Part shown: positions 28,650 through 38,243 of the stretch, in pieces | How positions within the stretch are numbered: position 1 is the first letter of the stretch | Layout of the letters: each line of letters starts with the position of its first letter | Origin: CANJBX01 sp035556735 | Lineage (GTDB): Bacteria; Pseudomonadota; Alphaproteobacteria; Rhizobiales; Xanthobacteraceae | Assembly: GCA_035556735.1 (NCBI GenBank) | Contig: DATMFF010000012.1 | Coordinates: 384,713 to 448,712 of the forward strand | Direction: 5' to 3' | Length of the DNA: 64,000 nt | Program-made: the position numbers and the translations under genes | Notes under the pieces: generated by a model | The model's input: the letters and a program-made list of their open reading frames with translations, nothing else | Told to the model about the DNA's origin: nothing | Database searches by the model: none

Positions 28650-29207
28650 ACCTCTCCCCGGTGGGGAGAGGTCGGCATGCGCAGCATGCCGGGTGAGGGG
28701 GCCTCAAGCGTTTATGGCGAAATGCCATGTGCGATAGTCCTGCGGGCGAGGGGATGCCGATGCCGATGGATCGCTTCCGATCACGCGCCCGCAGGCTGCG
28801 GTCGTCACAGACGAGCGCCGAAGCGACGCTCTGGCGCGCATTGCGCGGCCGGCGGTTGGGTCGCTGGAAATTCCGGCGGCAACATCCGATCGATCGCTAT
28901 ATCGTCGATTTCGTCACGCTCGACGGAAAGCTCATCGTTGAGGTCGACGGCGTCACGCACAGCACCGATGGCGAGCTCACGCATGATGCGGAACGGACGC
29001 GGGTGCTCGAAGCGTTCGGGTTCCACGTGCTGCGTGTCAGCAACGTGGACGTCTATGAAAACCTCGACGGGGTGCTGGAGGCGATTCACAACACCTTGCC
29101 CTCCAGGACGTAGAACTCCATCGACGGCACTCGCAATTGAGAGGTCTGCACCCCCTCACCCGGATTGCGCGAACGCGCAATCCGACCTCTCCCCGGCGGG
29201 GAGAGGT
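28650..29207 (+). mobile_element. DUF559 gene flanked by inverted hairpin modules
   Basis: Left module: ACCTCTCCCC/GGGGAGAGGT (28650-28672), CGGCATGC/GCATGCCG (28673-28691) and GGTGAGGGG. Leader 28702-28736, DUF559 gene 28760-29113, then CACTCGCAATTGAGAGGTCT. Right module: CCCCTCACC (29152-29160), CGGATTGCGC/GCGCAATCCG (29161-29184) and ACCTCTCCCC/GGGGAGAGGT (29185-29207). The modules are inverted relative to each other, like ends of a transposable unit. The ~110 bp starting at 29108 are nearly identical to those starting at 28446 (offset 662). No target-site duplication was recognised. Confidence 0.55.
28760..29113 (+). CDS. DUF559 domain protein (Vsr/PD-(D/E)XK-like nuclease fold)
   Basis: 117 aa from the ATG at 28760, which has GAGGGG six bases upstream; ATGs at 28727, 28754 and 28766 are in the same frame. 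The family core is complete: RSRARRLRSSQTSAEATLWRA, KFRRQHPIDRYIVDF, LIVEVDGVTH and ERTRVLEAFGFHVLR. Numbered from 28727, the probable active-site residues are D61, E72, D74 and H78. DUF559 proteins are related to very-short-patch-repair endonucleases; their function is unproven. The gene is intact, framed by inverted hairpin modules, and its stop falls within a repeated stretch shared with a deleted copy upstream. Confidence 0.85.
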   Translation: MPMDRFRSRARRLRSSQTSAEATLWRALRGRRLGRWKFRRQHPIDRYIVDFVTLDGKLIVEVDGVTHSTDGELTHDAERTRVLEAFGFHVLRVSNVDVYENLDGVLEAIHNTLPSRT

Positions 29208-29644
29208 GACACGTGGCGCGGCTGTGCGCTCCACAGGTTCCGAATTTGCAGTGACTCTGGCTCCGCTGCGATGCAGGTTCAGCAACGCCCCGCAACCCGG
29301 CACGGCCCCCACCTCTCCCCGGCGGGGAGAGGTGACCCGTGGCGCCGCCGTGCGCTCCACAGGCTCCGAATTTGCAGTGACTGTGCTCCTGGTGAGATGC
29401 CGGTTGAGCAATGCAATCGCAACCCGGCACGGCGCACCTCTCCCCGGCGGGGAGAGGTCGCGAGCGCAGCGAGCGGGTGAGGGGGCGCAGAACGCTCCGC
29501 GATGCCGCACCTCTCCGCGTGCGCGCATACATGCAGTAACTGTGGCCCCGCTGACGTGCGGTCGGACAACGCCTCGCCACCCGGCACGGCCCCACCTCTC
29601 CCCGATGGGGAGAGGTCGGCATGCGAAGCATGCCGGGTGAGGGG
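29208..29644. repeat. tandem hairpin-spacer array
   Basis: ACCTCTCCCC/GGGGAGAGGT hairpins at 29185, 29311 and 29436 repeat every 125-126 bp, separated by a ~103-bp spacer (29208-29310, 29334-29435) that also lies at 28546-28649. The spacer includes GCGCTCCACAGG, CCGAATTTGCAGTGACT and CAACCCGGCACGG. A fourth hairpin at 29594-29616 follows a decayed spacer and carries CGGCATGC/GCATGCCG and GGTGAGGGG. The remaining gap to 29745 shows no gene. Confidence 0.75.
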
Positions 29645-29745
29645 CACAGACCTTCCGGCCGGAACTCTCACCTCTTCGCTTGTGTCACACAAGAACGCGC
29701 AAGCGGGAGGTGCACATTCCTTCGCGATGACGGCGGCCGCGCCGC

Positions 29746-30636
29746 CTATGTCGCACTCGCGATGAAGCCTCGGATCGCCGCGCCGACGTCGTCCTGCGCC
29801 GTGCCGAAGCTCATCACCGTCGAGACGTGGTTGTGCCCGGCGAAGTAGGCGACGTGCGGGCTCTTGCCGTCGCGCTGGGTGAGCGCGAGCGCCAGTTCGT
29901 AGGTCGGTGCGGCGAGATAGCCCGGATCGTATTCGGCGACGCTCAGCAGCAGCGGAAGCTGCGTGCCGCCTGCCTTCGCCGCGTGGGTCAGCGGCGAGCG
30001 CGCGGCATAGGCGCTCTTGTCGCCGCCGAAATAGGCGAGCAGTCCCGCGCGCAGCTCGCCCTCCACCTTGTAGGGCCCGCTCATCAGGATGGCGGCGGCG
30101 ACGCCGACGCCGCTTGCGGGATGGAACGCGCGGTCGAACAGGTAGCCTGCGCAGTGCGTTGCGCCCGCCGACTGGCCGTAGAGCACGATGCGATCGGGAT
30201 TGCCGCCGTGCTGTCCGGCATTGGCGCGCGCCCACGCCACCACCGCCGCCACGTCCTGCGCGCCGGCCGGATAAGCGTGCGCCGGGGCGAGGCGATAGTT
30301 GGCGACGATGGTCAGGATGCCGTGATCCGCGAAATAGGTGCCGAGGTTGCGGTAGAACACGCCGGTGCCTTCGTCCTTGCCCCCGCCGACGAAGCCGCCG
30401 CCCGGGATGTAGATCAGCACGCGGTCCGCCGCCTGCGCTGGCGCGTAGATGTCGAGCTTCTGGCGCTCGTCAGACCCGTAGGCCACGTCCTTGGTGATCC
30501 GCACGCCCGTGCGCGCCGCCTGCACCAGCGGCGCGTAGATCGCGCGCGTCGCCTCCAGGATGTTGGGATCGAACACGTGGCCGAAGGCGGCGACCTTCTG
30601 GCGCACGGCGGCGATATCGGCGGGCTTGTCGAGCAT
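29746..30636 (-). CDS. alpha/beta hydrolase (hormone-sensitive-lipase-type esterase)
   Basis: 296 aa from the ATG at 30636. The oxyanion motif IPGGGFVGG is at residues 78-86 and the nucleophile elbow GQSAG has S156. The C-terminal GHNHVSTV likely gives the catalytic histidine. This pattern is that of small carboxylesterases and BD-FAE-like enzymes. It is divergent from the ketopantoate-reductase-like gene, ~125 bp apart. The substrate is unknown. Confidence 0.87.
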   Translation of the reverse strand: MLDKPADIAAVRQKVAAFGHVFDPNILEATRAIYAPLVQAARTGVRITKDVAYGSDERQKLDIYAPAQAADRVLIYIPGGGFVGGGKDEGTGVFYRNLGTYFADHGILTIVANYRLAPAHAYPAGAQDVAAVVAWARANAGQHGGNPDRIVLYGQSAGATHCAGYLFDRAFHPASGVGVAAAILMSGPYKVEGELRAGLLAYFGGDKSAYAARSPLTHAAKAGGTQLPLLLSVAEYDPGYLAAPTYELALALTQRDGKSPHVAYFAGHNHVSTVMSFGTAQDDVGAAIRGFIASAT

Positions 30637-30761
30637 GGTGCACTCCCTGGACTGTTGTCGGCCTGGATTATTGTCGGCGTTTCCCATTGCCGGCGGCACC
30701 CGGCCGTGGCACTTGCCATAAGCGTAACCGCGGCGTGCCATCGTACAAAGGGTTTTCCGGC

Positions 30762-31742
30762 ATGAAGCTATGCGTGTTCGGCGCGGGCGCCATCGGCGGC
30801 AACCTGGCGGCGCGGCTCGCCTCGACCGATGCGCAAGTCTCCGTGATCGCGCGCGGTGATCACCTTGCCGCCATCAAGGCCGACGGCATCACCGTCGAGA
30901 CGGCCGAGCGCACGTTCACGGCACGGGTCGCCGCCAGCGCCGATCCGCGCGACCTTGGGCCGCAGGACCTCGTCATCGTCACGGTCAAGGCGCCGGCGCT
31001 GCCCGAGGTCGCCGCCACCATTGCTCCGCTGCTCACGCCGCGCACGCCGGTGCTGTTCGTCATGAACGGGATTCCGTGGTGGTACTTCTACGCCCATGGC
31101 GGCCCGCTCGACGGCCGGCGACTGCCGCTCATCGATCCGAACGATGCGGTGTGGAACGCGGTGGGTCCGCAGCGCGCGGTCGGGGGCGTGATCTACTCGT
31201 CCAACACGGTGGTGCGCCCGGGCGTGATCAGCAACGTCAGCGGGCGCGTGCACGTCATCATCGGCGAGCCGACCGGCGCCCATACCGAGCGGCTCGACAT
31301 GATCGCGGGGCTGCTCACCGCCGCCGGCGCCAGCGCCGAGGTGAGCGCGCGCATCCGCGAGGCCGTCTGGGCCAAGCTGCTCGCCAACATGGCGTCGAAT
31401 CCGCTCACCTTCCTCGGCCAGTGTGCGCTCGGCGACATGTTCGCCGAGCCGGCCTGCGTCGAGGCGTTGCGCCGGATCGCCGACGAAGGCGCCGCCATTG
31501 CGGCCGCGCTCGGCCACGACGTCGCGCTCGACATCGACAAGGCCTTCGCCAAGGCTTCGCGTCACAAGCCGAGCATCGTGCAGGACCTCGAGCGCGGCCG
31601 TCCGCTCGAGCTCGACGCCATGTTCACGGTGCCGGCGGAGCTCGGCAAGCTCGTCGGCGTCGCGACGCCGCTGCTCGACCTGATGCTGGCGCTGATGAGG
31701 CTGCGCGCGCGGAGCGCGGGACTGCTGCCGCCGGCGTCCTGA
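30762..31742 (+). CDS. 2-dehydropantoate 2-reductase family protein
   Basis: 326 aa from the ATG at 30762. The N-terminal CVFGAGAIGGNLAARL binds NAD(P)H, and the C-terminal domain has the catalytic lysine in VWAKLLANMASNPLTFLGQ. Classic members (PanE) make pantoate, but catabolic clusters often hold paralogues that reduce other 2-keto acids. With neighbours of catabolic type, a role outside CoA biosynthesis is plausible. It is followed by a convergent gene 18 bp away. Confidence 0.88.
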   Translation: MKLCVFGAGAIGGNLAARLASTDAQVSVIARGDHLAAIKADGITVETAERTFTARVAASADPRDLGPQDLVIVTVKAPALPEVAATIAPLLTPRTPVLFVMNGIPWWYFYAHGGPLDGRRLPLIDPNDAVWNAVGPQRAVGGVIYSSNTVVRPGVISNVSGRVHVIIGEPTGAHTERLDMIAGLLTAAGASAEVSARIREAVWAKLLANMASNPLTFLGQCALGDMFAEPACVEALRRIADEGAAIAAALGHDVALDIDKAFAKASRHKPSIVQDLERGRPLELDAMFTVPAELGKLVGVATPLLDLMLALMRLRARSAGLLPPAS

Positions 31743-31760
31743 CGTTTCGCCGCGCCCCGG

Positions 31761-32564
31761 CTAAGCGCGCCCGAGCGCCAGCCGGATCGACCGCTCCAGC
31801 GGCGAATAAGCCCCGTCCGCCCGCTCCAGCCTTAGCGGTTCCGCCGGCAGCAGCGGCGGCTGCGCCATGAAGCGCGGCTCGCTGCCGCGGTGCGGCTGCG
31901 CCGCATGCACCAGGAACGGGTGGCAGAGATAGACGGTGCCGGCTTCGCCGGTCGCCAGCACCTCCGGCCGCTCGCGCGTGTCGGCGAAATCGTCGGCGGC
32001 GAGCTCGCGCAGCGTGAGCCCGGCCTCGCCGGCGGGCGCAAGCCGGCGCGCCACGTCGACGTGCGATCCGGCGCGGATGCGGGTCGGCGCGTCGTCCTCG
32101 CCGACGTCCGAGAACAGGAACAGCATCAGCAGCGCGCGCCCTTTGGACGTGACGTTGGCGCGCCAGCCGAGGAAGTCATTGGGATCGTCGGTGTCCGCGC
32201 GGAAGCTCACGTCGATGTGCCAGCCGGCATCGCCCGGATCCTCGGGCGAGGGAAACCGCACCGGAAAGGTGCCGAGATTGGGACGCGGCAGCCAGCGGCC
32301 GGCGCCGACGAGCTGGTCGAAGGCGCGGTGCAGCGCCGGCGCGGTGGCGGCCTGCGCGAACGGCTCCTGGCCGTAGAGGCCGAGGCGGATCACCGGCTTC
32401 GTCCAAGTCGCGCGGTCGTCCGGATCGCAACCCGTGTCGCGCCACAAGATGTCGCGCCCCGCCCGCGCCAGCGCGGTCGGGAACGCGGCCTCGATGCGCA
32501 CGAAGCCGTCGTGGACGAACTGTGCGATCTGCGCGTCGGTGAGGGAGGGGGCTGGGTTCGGCAT
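31761..32564 (-). CDS. phytanoyl-CoA dioxygenase (PhyH) family protein
   Basis: 267 aa from the ATG at 32564. The Fe(II) ligands can be placed in GWHIDVS (H116, D118) and a distal histidine in CHPFLVH (H220), with R231 in SEPRF near the expected 2-oxoglutarate-binding position. It would hydroxylate a small molecule using O2 and 2-oxoglutarate. It shares no operon with its convergent neighbour. The substrate is unknown. Confidence 0.83.
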   Translation of the reverse strand: MPNPAPSLTDAQIAQFVHDGFVRIEAAFPTALARAGRDILWRDTGCDPDDRATWTKPVIRLGLYGQEPFAQAATAPALHRAFDQLVGAGRWLPRPNLGTFPVRFPSPEDPGDAGWHIDVSFRADTDDPNDFLGWRANVTSKGRALLMLFLFSDVGEDDAPTRIRAGSHVDVARRLAPAGEAGLTLRELAADDFADTRERPEVLATGEAGTVYLCHPFLVHAAQPHRGSEPRFMAQPPLLPAEPLRLERADGAYSPLERSIRLALGRA

Positions 32565-32948
32565 GATGTTCGGCAGGGGAAGGAATTGTAGGGCGTCGGC
32601 AGCTGTCGTGCGTGAGGATCGTGACGGGAGCGTGGTGCAGGCGGTGCGGCGCATCGTCAGGCGCATCGTCCGGCGGCTTGTTGTCCCTGAAGTTCACACC
32701 GGCGCCGGCCGGCGCTTGCGTCCTCGCGCCGGCGGGCGCGAAGTGGCGCGATGCCGATCCCTGTCCGCCCGCTCCCGGCGACCGTCCGCCCGCGCCGGTC
32801 AAACGTGCCTGCGCGCGCATCCTCGTGCGCGTCCGTGCCCGGTTTCGCGTCCGCGTGGGCAGGCCGCCGCCGCCGCAACCTATCTCATGCTCCCTCCGAA
32901 ACCTCTCATCGCGGCGCCCGGCTTCCTGATTTCCGCAAATCCGCCCGA
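32565..32948. other. 384-bp intergenic stretch without a supported gene
   Basis: Open frames here have proline/arginine/alanine-rich translations typical of non-coding GC-rich DNA. It contains a perfect palindrome GCGCCGGCCGGCGC (32702-32715), other GCCGGCG inverted pieces, and a short direct repeat GGCGCATCGTC near 32650. It lies between the start of the PhyH-like gene and the end of the enolase-superfamily gene, so promoter elements for the PhyH gene are expected. None was clear. Confidence 0.5.
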
Positions 32949-34037
32949 TCACGTGCGCGCATATTTGCGGATCGCGTCGCGGTCGAACGCAAATCCCCAG
33001 CCCGGCCGCGTCGGCACCAGCGCGTTCCCCTTGCCGTCGAGCGCGATGCGCTCCGCGTAGATCGGTTCGAGCCAGTGCATGTACTCGAGCCAGGTGGCGT
33101 TCGGCAGCGTCGCCAGCAGCGAGATGCTCATCTCGGTGAAGCAGTGGTTGGAAACGGGCGTGTCGAACGCCTGGGCGTAATTGGCCGCGCGCAGGAATTC
33201 GGTCGGCCCGCCCATGTGCTGGAGGTCGGGCATCACGACGTCCGCCGCGCGCAGCCGCAGCATCTCCAGGATGCCGCGGCTGGTGTAGACCGACTCGCCG
33301 CTCGCAAGCGGCACGTCGAGCGCGGCAGCGATCTCGGCCTCGCCGCGATGGTCGTGCCAGGGCAGCGGCTCCTCGAACCAGGTGAGGTTGAACTCCTCGA
33401 GCGCGCGGCCGACGCGGATGGCGTCGCTGACGGTCGAGCGCTGGTTGAGATCGACCAGCAGCGCGGCCTCCGGGCCGATGACCTCGCGCATCGCGCGCAC
33501 GCGCGCGACGTCCTGCGTCACCTTGCCGGTGATGCGCAGCTTGAAGGCGCGGAAGCCGCGCGCCACGCTCGCCTGTGCGTTGCGCTGAAGCTCGTCGGGC
33601 GAGAGCGTCGCCCAGTAGCTCCCGCTGTCGTAGGCGGGCAGCGCGCTGTGCACGACGCCGAGCAGCGCGGAAACATTCATGCCGGCGAGCTTCGCGCGCA
33701 GGTCCCACAGCGCCATATCGAGAGCGGCAAGCGCGTTGACGGCGAAGCCCGATTGGCCGAGCGTGCGGATGTCGCTCCATGCGCGCGCGAAGATCGCGCC
33801 CGACTGGCGCGCGTCCTGGCCGACCACGAGTGGCTCGAAGCTGCGCACCATTTGCTCGTAAAGCCGGATACGTTCGCCGTTGAAGGCATAGACGAGGCCC
33901 TCGCCGACCTCGCCCTGATCGGACTCGAGGAAGACCAGCACGCAGCTGCCGGTGCGCAGCGCGTAGCCCGCCGACAGGCCGATGGGCGGGGTGTATGGAA
34001 ATTCGACGACTTGCGTGCGCAGCCCGGTGATCTTCAC
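32949..34037 (-). CDS. mandelate racemase/muconate lactonizing enzyme family protein
   Basis: 362 aa enolase-superfamily protein. Magnesium ligands are D196 (VDLNQ), E222 (WFEEP) and E248 (SGES). The base on the second strand is KLR (K166), a KxR variant of the usual KxK, and the opposite base is H298 (SNHCFTE). The family abstracts a proton alpha to a carboxylate and then racemises, cycloisomerises or dehydrates. It lies upstream-in-order of a flavin monooxygenase-like gene on the same strand, ~110 bp apart. The precise reaction is not decidable. Confidence 0.9.
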   Translation of the reverse strand: MKITGLRTQVVEFPYTPPIGLSAGYALRTGSCVLVFLESDQGEVGEGLVYAFNGERIRLYEQMVRSFEPLVVGQDARQSGAIFARAWSDIRTLGQSGFAVNALAALDMALWDLRAKLAGMNVSALLGVVHSALPAYDSGSYWATLSPDELQRNAQASVARGFRAFKLRITGKVTQDVARVRAMREVIGPEAALLVDLNQRSTVSDAIRVGRALEEFNLTWFEEPLPWHDHRGEAEIAAALDVPLASGESVYTSRGILEMLRLRAADVVMPDLQHMGGPTEFLRAANYAQAFDTPVSNHCFTEMSISLLATLPNATWLEYMHWLEPIYAERIALDGKGNALVPTRPGWGFAFDRDAIRKYART

Positions 34038-34148
34038 GCGTGTCCCCCTCGCAGCCGCGCGTGGTGTCTTGCCGGCGCCGGGACAACTCTAAAGACGCGA
34101 ACGCTCGGCACAAGGGCGGGCACGGCGAGAAGAGGCTGGGCCTTGCGG

Positions 34149-35417
34149 CTACAGTCCGCCCCAGCCGAACGGCAGGTCGAAGTGCACGCGTCCGATGCCG
34201 GAGGCAATGGCGAGATACTGCGCCGACATGTGGCTGCGATACATGGCGACGTCGCGGAAATAGCGCTCCAGCTTCGCGCCCTTCTTGGCGCTCGCCGAAC
34301 TCGAGACGTGGAACAGATGCTCCACCGCCTCGCTCGCGAGCCGGCCGGCGGTCTGCACCATGCCGAACAGCCGCACCTGCTCCTCGAGCGTGACCGGCGC
34401 GCGCGTGTCGCCCCACCGGCGCAACAGCGCCATGTGCTTCTCTGCCGCGCTGATCAGCACCGCTTCCGCCGAGTCCGCCAGCGTGGTGGCGTAGCCGTAG
34501 GCGCGCTGATAGTCGAAGTGCTGGTAGCGCGGCATGATCGGCGGATGATAGGTCGAGCGCTTCATGATGTTCTCGTCGTACTCGTCGAGCGCGGCGCGCG
34601 CCGCGCCGATGACCGGAACGACCAGCGACATGTGGTAGGGGGCGATCACACGTCCGAGGTAGAGCGGATTGCCGTGCAGCTTCGTGCCGTGCGTACCGTC
34701 ATCCGCCGGCTCGTTCGCCCACAAGGCGGGCTTCGCGTCGATGACGTGGTGCTCGGGCACGAATACCTTCTCGATCTTCACGCTGTTCGAGCCGCTCGCC
34801 CGCATGCCCAGCGTCGCGTCGCCGCCCCAGTCGGGCAGCACCGTGAGCTGGTGGCGTGCGACGATGAAGATCTTGGTTTTCGGCGTGCCGTTCTCGTTGA
34901 GCGCCACGTTGCCGACGAAATGCGTGGCGTAGGGAATGCCAGAACAGTAGTTCCACACGCCGTCGACAACGTAGCCGCCGTCGACGCGCGTGCATGTGCT
35001 TGTGATGGCGCCGACCCGATGGGGCGCGCGGAAGTCGCCGGTCTCGCCGAACAGCTCGAACTGCGCGCGCTCGGGCCAGTGCGCCGCCAGCAGTGCGCCA
35101 TGCGTCGCCGCAAGTCCGAGGCACCAGCTCACGCCCGGGTTGCCGCGCGCGATCTCGAGGATGACGCGATAGAACGTGACGTAGTCGAACTCGTAGCCGC
35201 CGAACAGCTTCGGCTGCAGGATGCGATAGAAACCGGCTTGGCGGAATTCCATCTCCATCGCTTCGGAGTGGCAGCCGCGCTCGTCGTCTTCGTTCTGTGC
35301 GGCGCGCAGCGCCGGCCGGAAGGCCGCTGCGCGCTTCACGAGTTCTTCGGGAGTGAGGCCCGGTTCGGGAACGGGCAGGGGATATGTCAACTTCGGCGAG
35401 ACGCTCTGGACCGACAT
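34149..35417 (-). CDS. acyl-CoA dehydrogenase-fold flavin monooxygenase (HsaA/HpaB-like)
   Basis: 422 aa from the ATG at 35417. The order of segments (N-terminal helical FRPALRAAQNEDDERGCHS, central SWCLGLAATHGALLAAHWPE, NYCSGIPYATHFVGN, GMRASGSNSVKIEKVFVPEHHV, C-terminal helical bundle) is that of group D flavin monooxygenases, which have the acyl-CoA dehydrogenase fold but hydroxylate phenols or other aromatics with reduced flavin. No flavin reductase gene is nearby. Divergent from the third MetE-like gene by 87 bp, so the two may share regulation. Confidence 0.83.
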   Translation of the reverse strand: MSVQSVSPKLTYPLPVPEPGLTPEELVKRAAAFRPALRAAQNEDDERGCHSEAMEMEFRQAGFYRILQPKLFGGYEFDYVTFYRVILEIARGNPGVSWCLGLAATHGALLAAHWPERAQFELFGETGDFRAPHRVGAITSTCTRVDGGYVVDGVWNYCSGIPYATHFVGNVALNENGTPKTKIFIVARHQLTVLPDWGGDATLGMRASGSNSVKIEKVFVPEHHVIDAKPALWANEPADDGTHGTKLHGNPLYLGRVIAPYHMSLVVPVIGAARAALDEYDENIMKRSTYHPPIMPRYQHFDYQRAYGYATTLADSAEAVLISAAEKHMALLRRWGDTRAPVTLEEQVRLFGMVQTAGRLASEAVEHLFHVSSSASAKKGAKLERYFRDVAMYRSHMSAQYLAIASGIGRVHFDLPFGWGGL

Positions 35418-35504
35418 CGGAACCCGTGGCCTGTGCAACACTGAGGCGGCTATGATATCGGGTGTAGTCCAAACGGTCGAGAACCAGTTGGTTGTGGAGG
35501 AAAC

Positions 35505-36668
35505 GTGACGAAGATTGCGCGTGCCGATGTCATCGGAAGCCTGCTGCGCCCGGCCTACCTGCAAGAGGCTCGCAAGAACGCACGGGAGGGCAAAATCGGC
35601 GCGCTGGAAGCGCGTGCAGCCGAGGACAAAGCCATCAAGGAGGCTGTTGCGCTGCAGGAAGCCGCCGGGATGGACGCCGTCACAGATGGCGAATTCCGCC
35701 GGATGAGCTTCATCGCCACCATCGGCGTGCGCGATGCCGAACTTGGTCCGCTCAGCGGATTCAAGACCTTGGTGATCGACGCCGAGTGGACCGCCTTGTG
35801 GAAGTATCCGGACGGCTCGTTCGGCGGGCTGACGCTGCCGGAGGACCCAACCAAGGCGCGCCGTTCGATCGTCGTCGACAAGATCGGCGTGAAGCGCGAC
35901 ATCGTGGCCGGTGAGTTTCCGTTCCTCAAGCAGAACACCAAGAAGGCAATCGCCAAGTACACCTTTCCGGCGCCAAGCTGGCACCGCATCGCCTGGGACA
36001 AGACGCATTCACGCGACGCATACCCGACCTGTCGCGAGTTTCTGCTCGCCATGCGGGACTATACCCGCGACGTGGTGAAGAAGCTGATCGATGCGGGCTG
36101 CGAGTACATCCACATGGACGCGCCGAACTACGCGCAGTGGTACATCGACCCCAAGATCCGCGCGGCTTTCGAATCGTGGGGTCACGACATGGAGAAGGAG
36201 CTGATCGAGGACGCCGAGATCGACAATTCGGTGTTTGACGGCATAAGCGGAATCACCCGCGCCATCCACCTGTGCCGCGGCAACGCGCCGCGCGGACGCT
36301 TCCTCGCCACCGGCGGCTACGACGTCATCGCTGACAAGCTCTATCCGCGCCTCACCAATTACGACACGCTTCTGCTCGAATACGATTCTCCGCGAGCCGG
36401 TGACTTCTCTTCGCTCAAGCACGTCAACAAGGGCACCACCGTCGTGCTCGGGCTTGTCACCACCAAGGACGGCAATCTGGAGGATCCGGCTGCGGTCGAG
36501 GCGCGCATCCGCGAAGCAGCGAAAGTCGTGCCGCTTGAGCACCTCGCATTGTCGCCGCAGTGCGGCTTCGCCTCCGGCGAATATGCCGACACGATGACCT
36601 ATGCCGAGCAAGACGCAAAGCTGCGCCTTGTCGGACAGCTCGCGGACAAGGTCTGGCCGAACGGCTGA
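35505..36668 (+). CDS. MetE-like (cobalamin-independent methionine synthase C-terminal domain) protein, copy 3
   Basis: 387 aa from a GTG at 35505. Zinc ligands are H255 and C257 (IHLCRGN), E292 (LLEYDSPRAG) and C353 (SPQCGFAS). It resembles the copies at 22799 and 48666 but has an extra ~15-residue region around 90-150. It starts an operon-like run with the Liv-type ABC genes 30 bp downstream, so its substrate may be what that importer brings in. A TATGAT near 35450 may be its -10. Confidence 0.85.
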   Translation: MTKIARADVIGSLLRPAYLQEARKNAREGKIGALEARAAEDKAIKEAVALQEAAGMDAVTDGEFRRMSFIATIGVRDAELGPLSGFKTLVIDAEWTALWKYPDGSFGGLTLPEDPTKARRSIVVDKIGVKRDIVAGEFPFLKQNTKKAIAKYTFPAPSWHRIAWDKTHSRDAYPTCREFLLAMRDYTRDVVKKLIDAGCEYIHMDAPNYAQWYIDPKIRAAFESWGHDMEKELIEDAEIDNSVFDGISGITRAIHLCRGNAPRGRFLATGGYDVIADKLYPRLTNYDTLLLEYDSPRAGDFSSLKHVNKGTTVVLGLVTTKDGNLEDPAAVEARIREAAKVVPLEHLALSPQCGFASGEYADTMTYAEQDAKLRLVGQLADKVWPNG

Positions 36669-36698
36669 CAGGCGGCGCAAAAGGGCGGAAACCGGTCC

Positions 36699-37471
36699 AT
36701 GGCGGGAAACGATCCGCTCCTGTCCATCCGCGACGTCAGTGTGCGATTCGGCGGCATCGTCGCGCTCGATGGCGTTTCGTTCGATGTCGCTCGCGGACAG
36801 ATCTGCGGGCTCATCGGTCCGAACGGCGCCGGCAAGACGACGTTGTTCAACTGCATCAGCCGGCTGTACGCGCCGGATGCGGGTGCGATCGTGCTCGGCG
36901 GCCGGCCGCTGTTCGCCAGCGCGGCGCACGAGATCGCGGCGCTTGGCATCGGCCGCACGTTCCAGAATCTCGCCCTGTTCCGCTCGCTCACGGTCCGGCA
37001 GAACGTGCTGGTCGGCGCGCATGCACGTCGCCGCGCAGGCTTCGTTTCGAATGGGCTGCGTCTGCCGTTCGTGCGCAAGGAGGAGCGCGAGCTCGCGGAC
37101 GAGGTGGGGTCATTGCTCGATCTCATGGGCTTGCTGGCGGTGGCGGACGCGTCCGTCGAGGAACTGCCGTTTGGCACGCGCAAGCGGGTCGAGCTTGCGC
37201 GTGCCCTCGCAGGGCGGCCATGCCTATTGCTGCTCGATGAGCCCGCTGGCGGTCTCAATCATGAAGAGGTCGACGAATTGGGCACGCTGATCCTCGCATT
37301 GCGCCAGCGTCTGGCGCTGACGGTGCTGCTCGTCGAGCATCACATGGGGTTGGTGATGCGCGTGTCCGACAAGGTCGTGGCGCTCGATTTCGGGCGGCGG
37401 ATCGCCGAGGGCGCGCCCGCGCAGGTGCAGGCTCATCCCGATGTCGTCCGCGCCTATCTCGGAGCAGTCGC

Positions 37472-37475
<4 letters not shown>
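36699..37475 (+). CDS. LivG-type ABC transporter ATP-binding protein (second importer)
   Basis: 258 aa ATPase. Walker A GPNGAGKTT is near residue 45, the LivG-specific insert RTFQNLALFRSLTVRQNVLVG follows, Walker B is CLLLLDEPAGG and the switch histidine is in LLVEHHMGLVM. The signature ELPFGTRKRVELARAL is the usual LivG variant. It starts 30 bp after the MetE-like gene and overlaps the next ATPase by four bases. Confidence 0.92.
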
Positions 37476-38188
<713 letters not shown>

Positions 38189-38243
38189 CGATGCGGAGGC
38201 AAATCCATCCGCCGATGTCGGCATTTCGGCGAAAGGCGTGAGC

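Noticed and set aside
29185..29616. CRISPR-like array
   Set aside because: The repeat unit is ~125 bp with near-identical spacers and no cas genes. CRISPR arrays have short repeats and unique spacers.
28503..29640. Several open frames through the repeat island, with SPRRGEV- or LSPAGRG-like translated repeats
   Set aside because: These are translations of the hairpin repeats themselves. Only the DUF559 frame has a protein family behind it.
32590..32940. Small Pro/Arg-rich protein genes in the 32565-32948 gap
   Set aside because: Frames overlap in all directions with similar composition, have no convincing ribosome sites and contain internal DNA palindromes.
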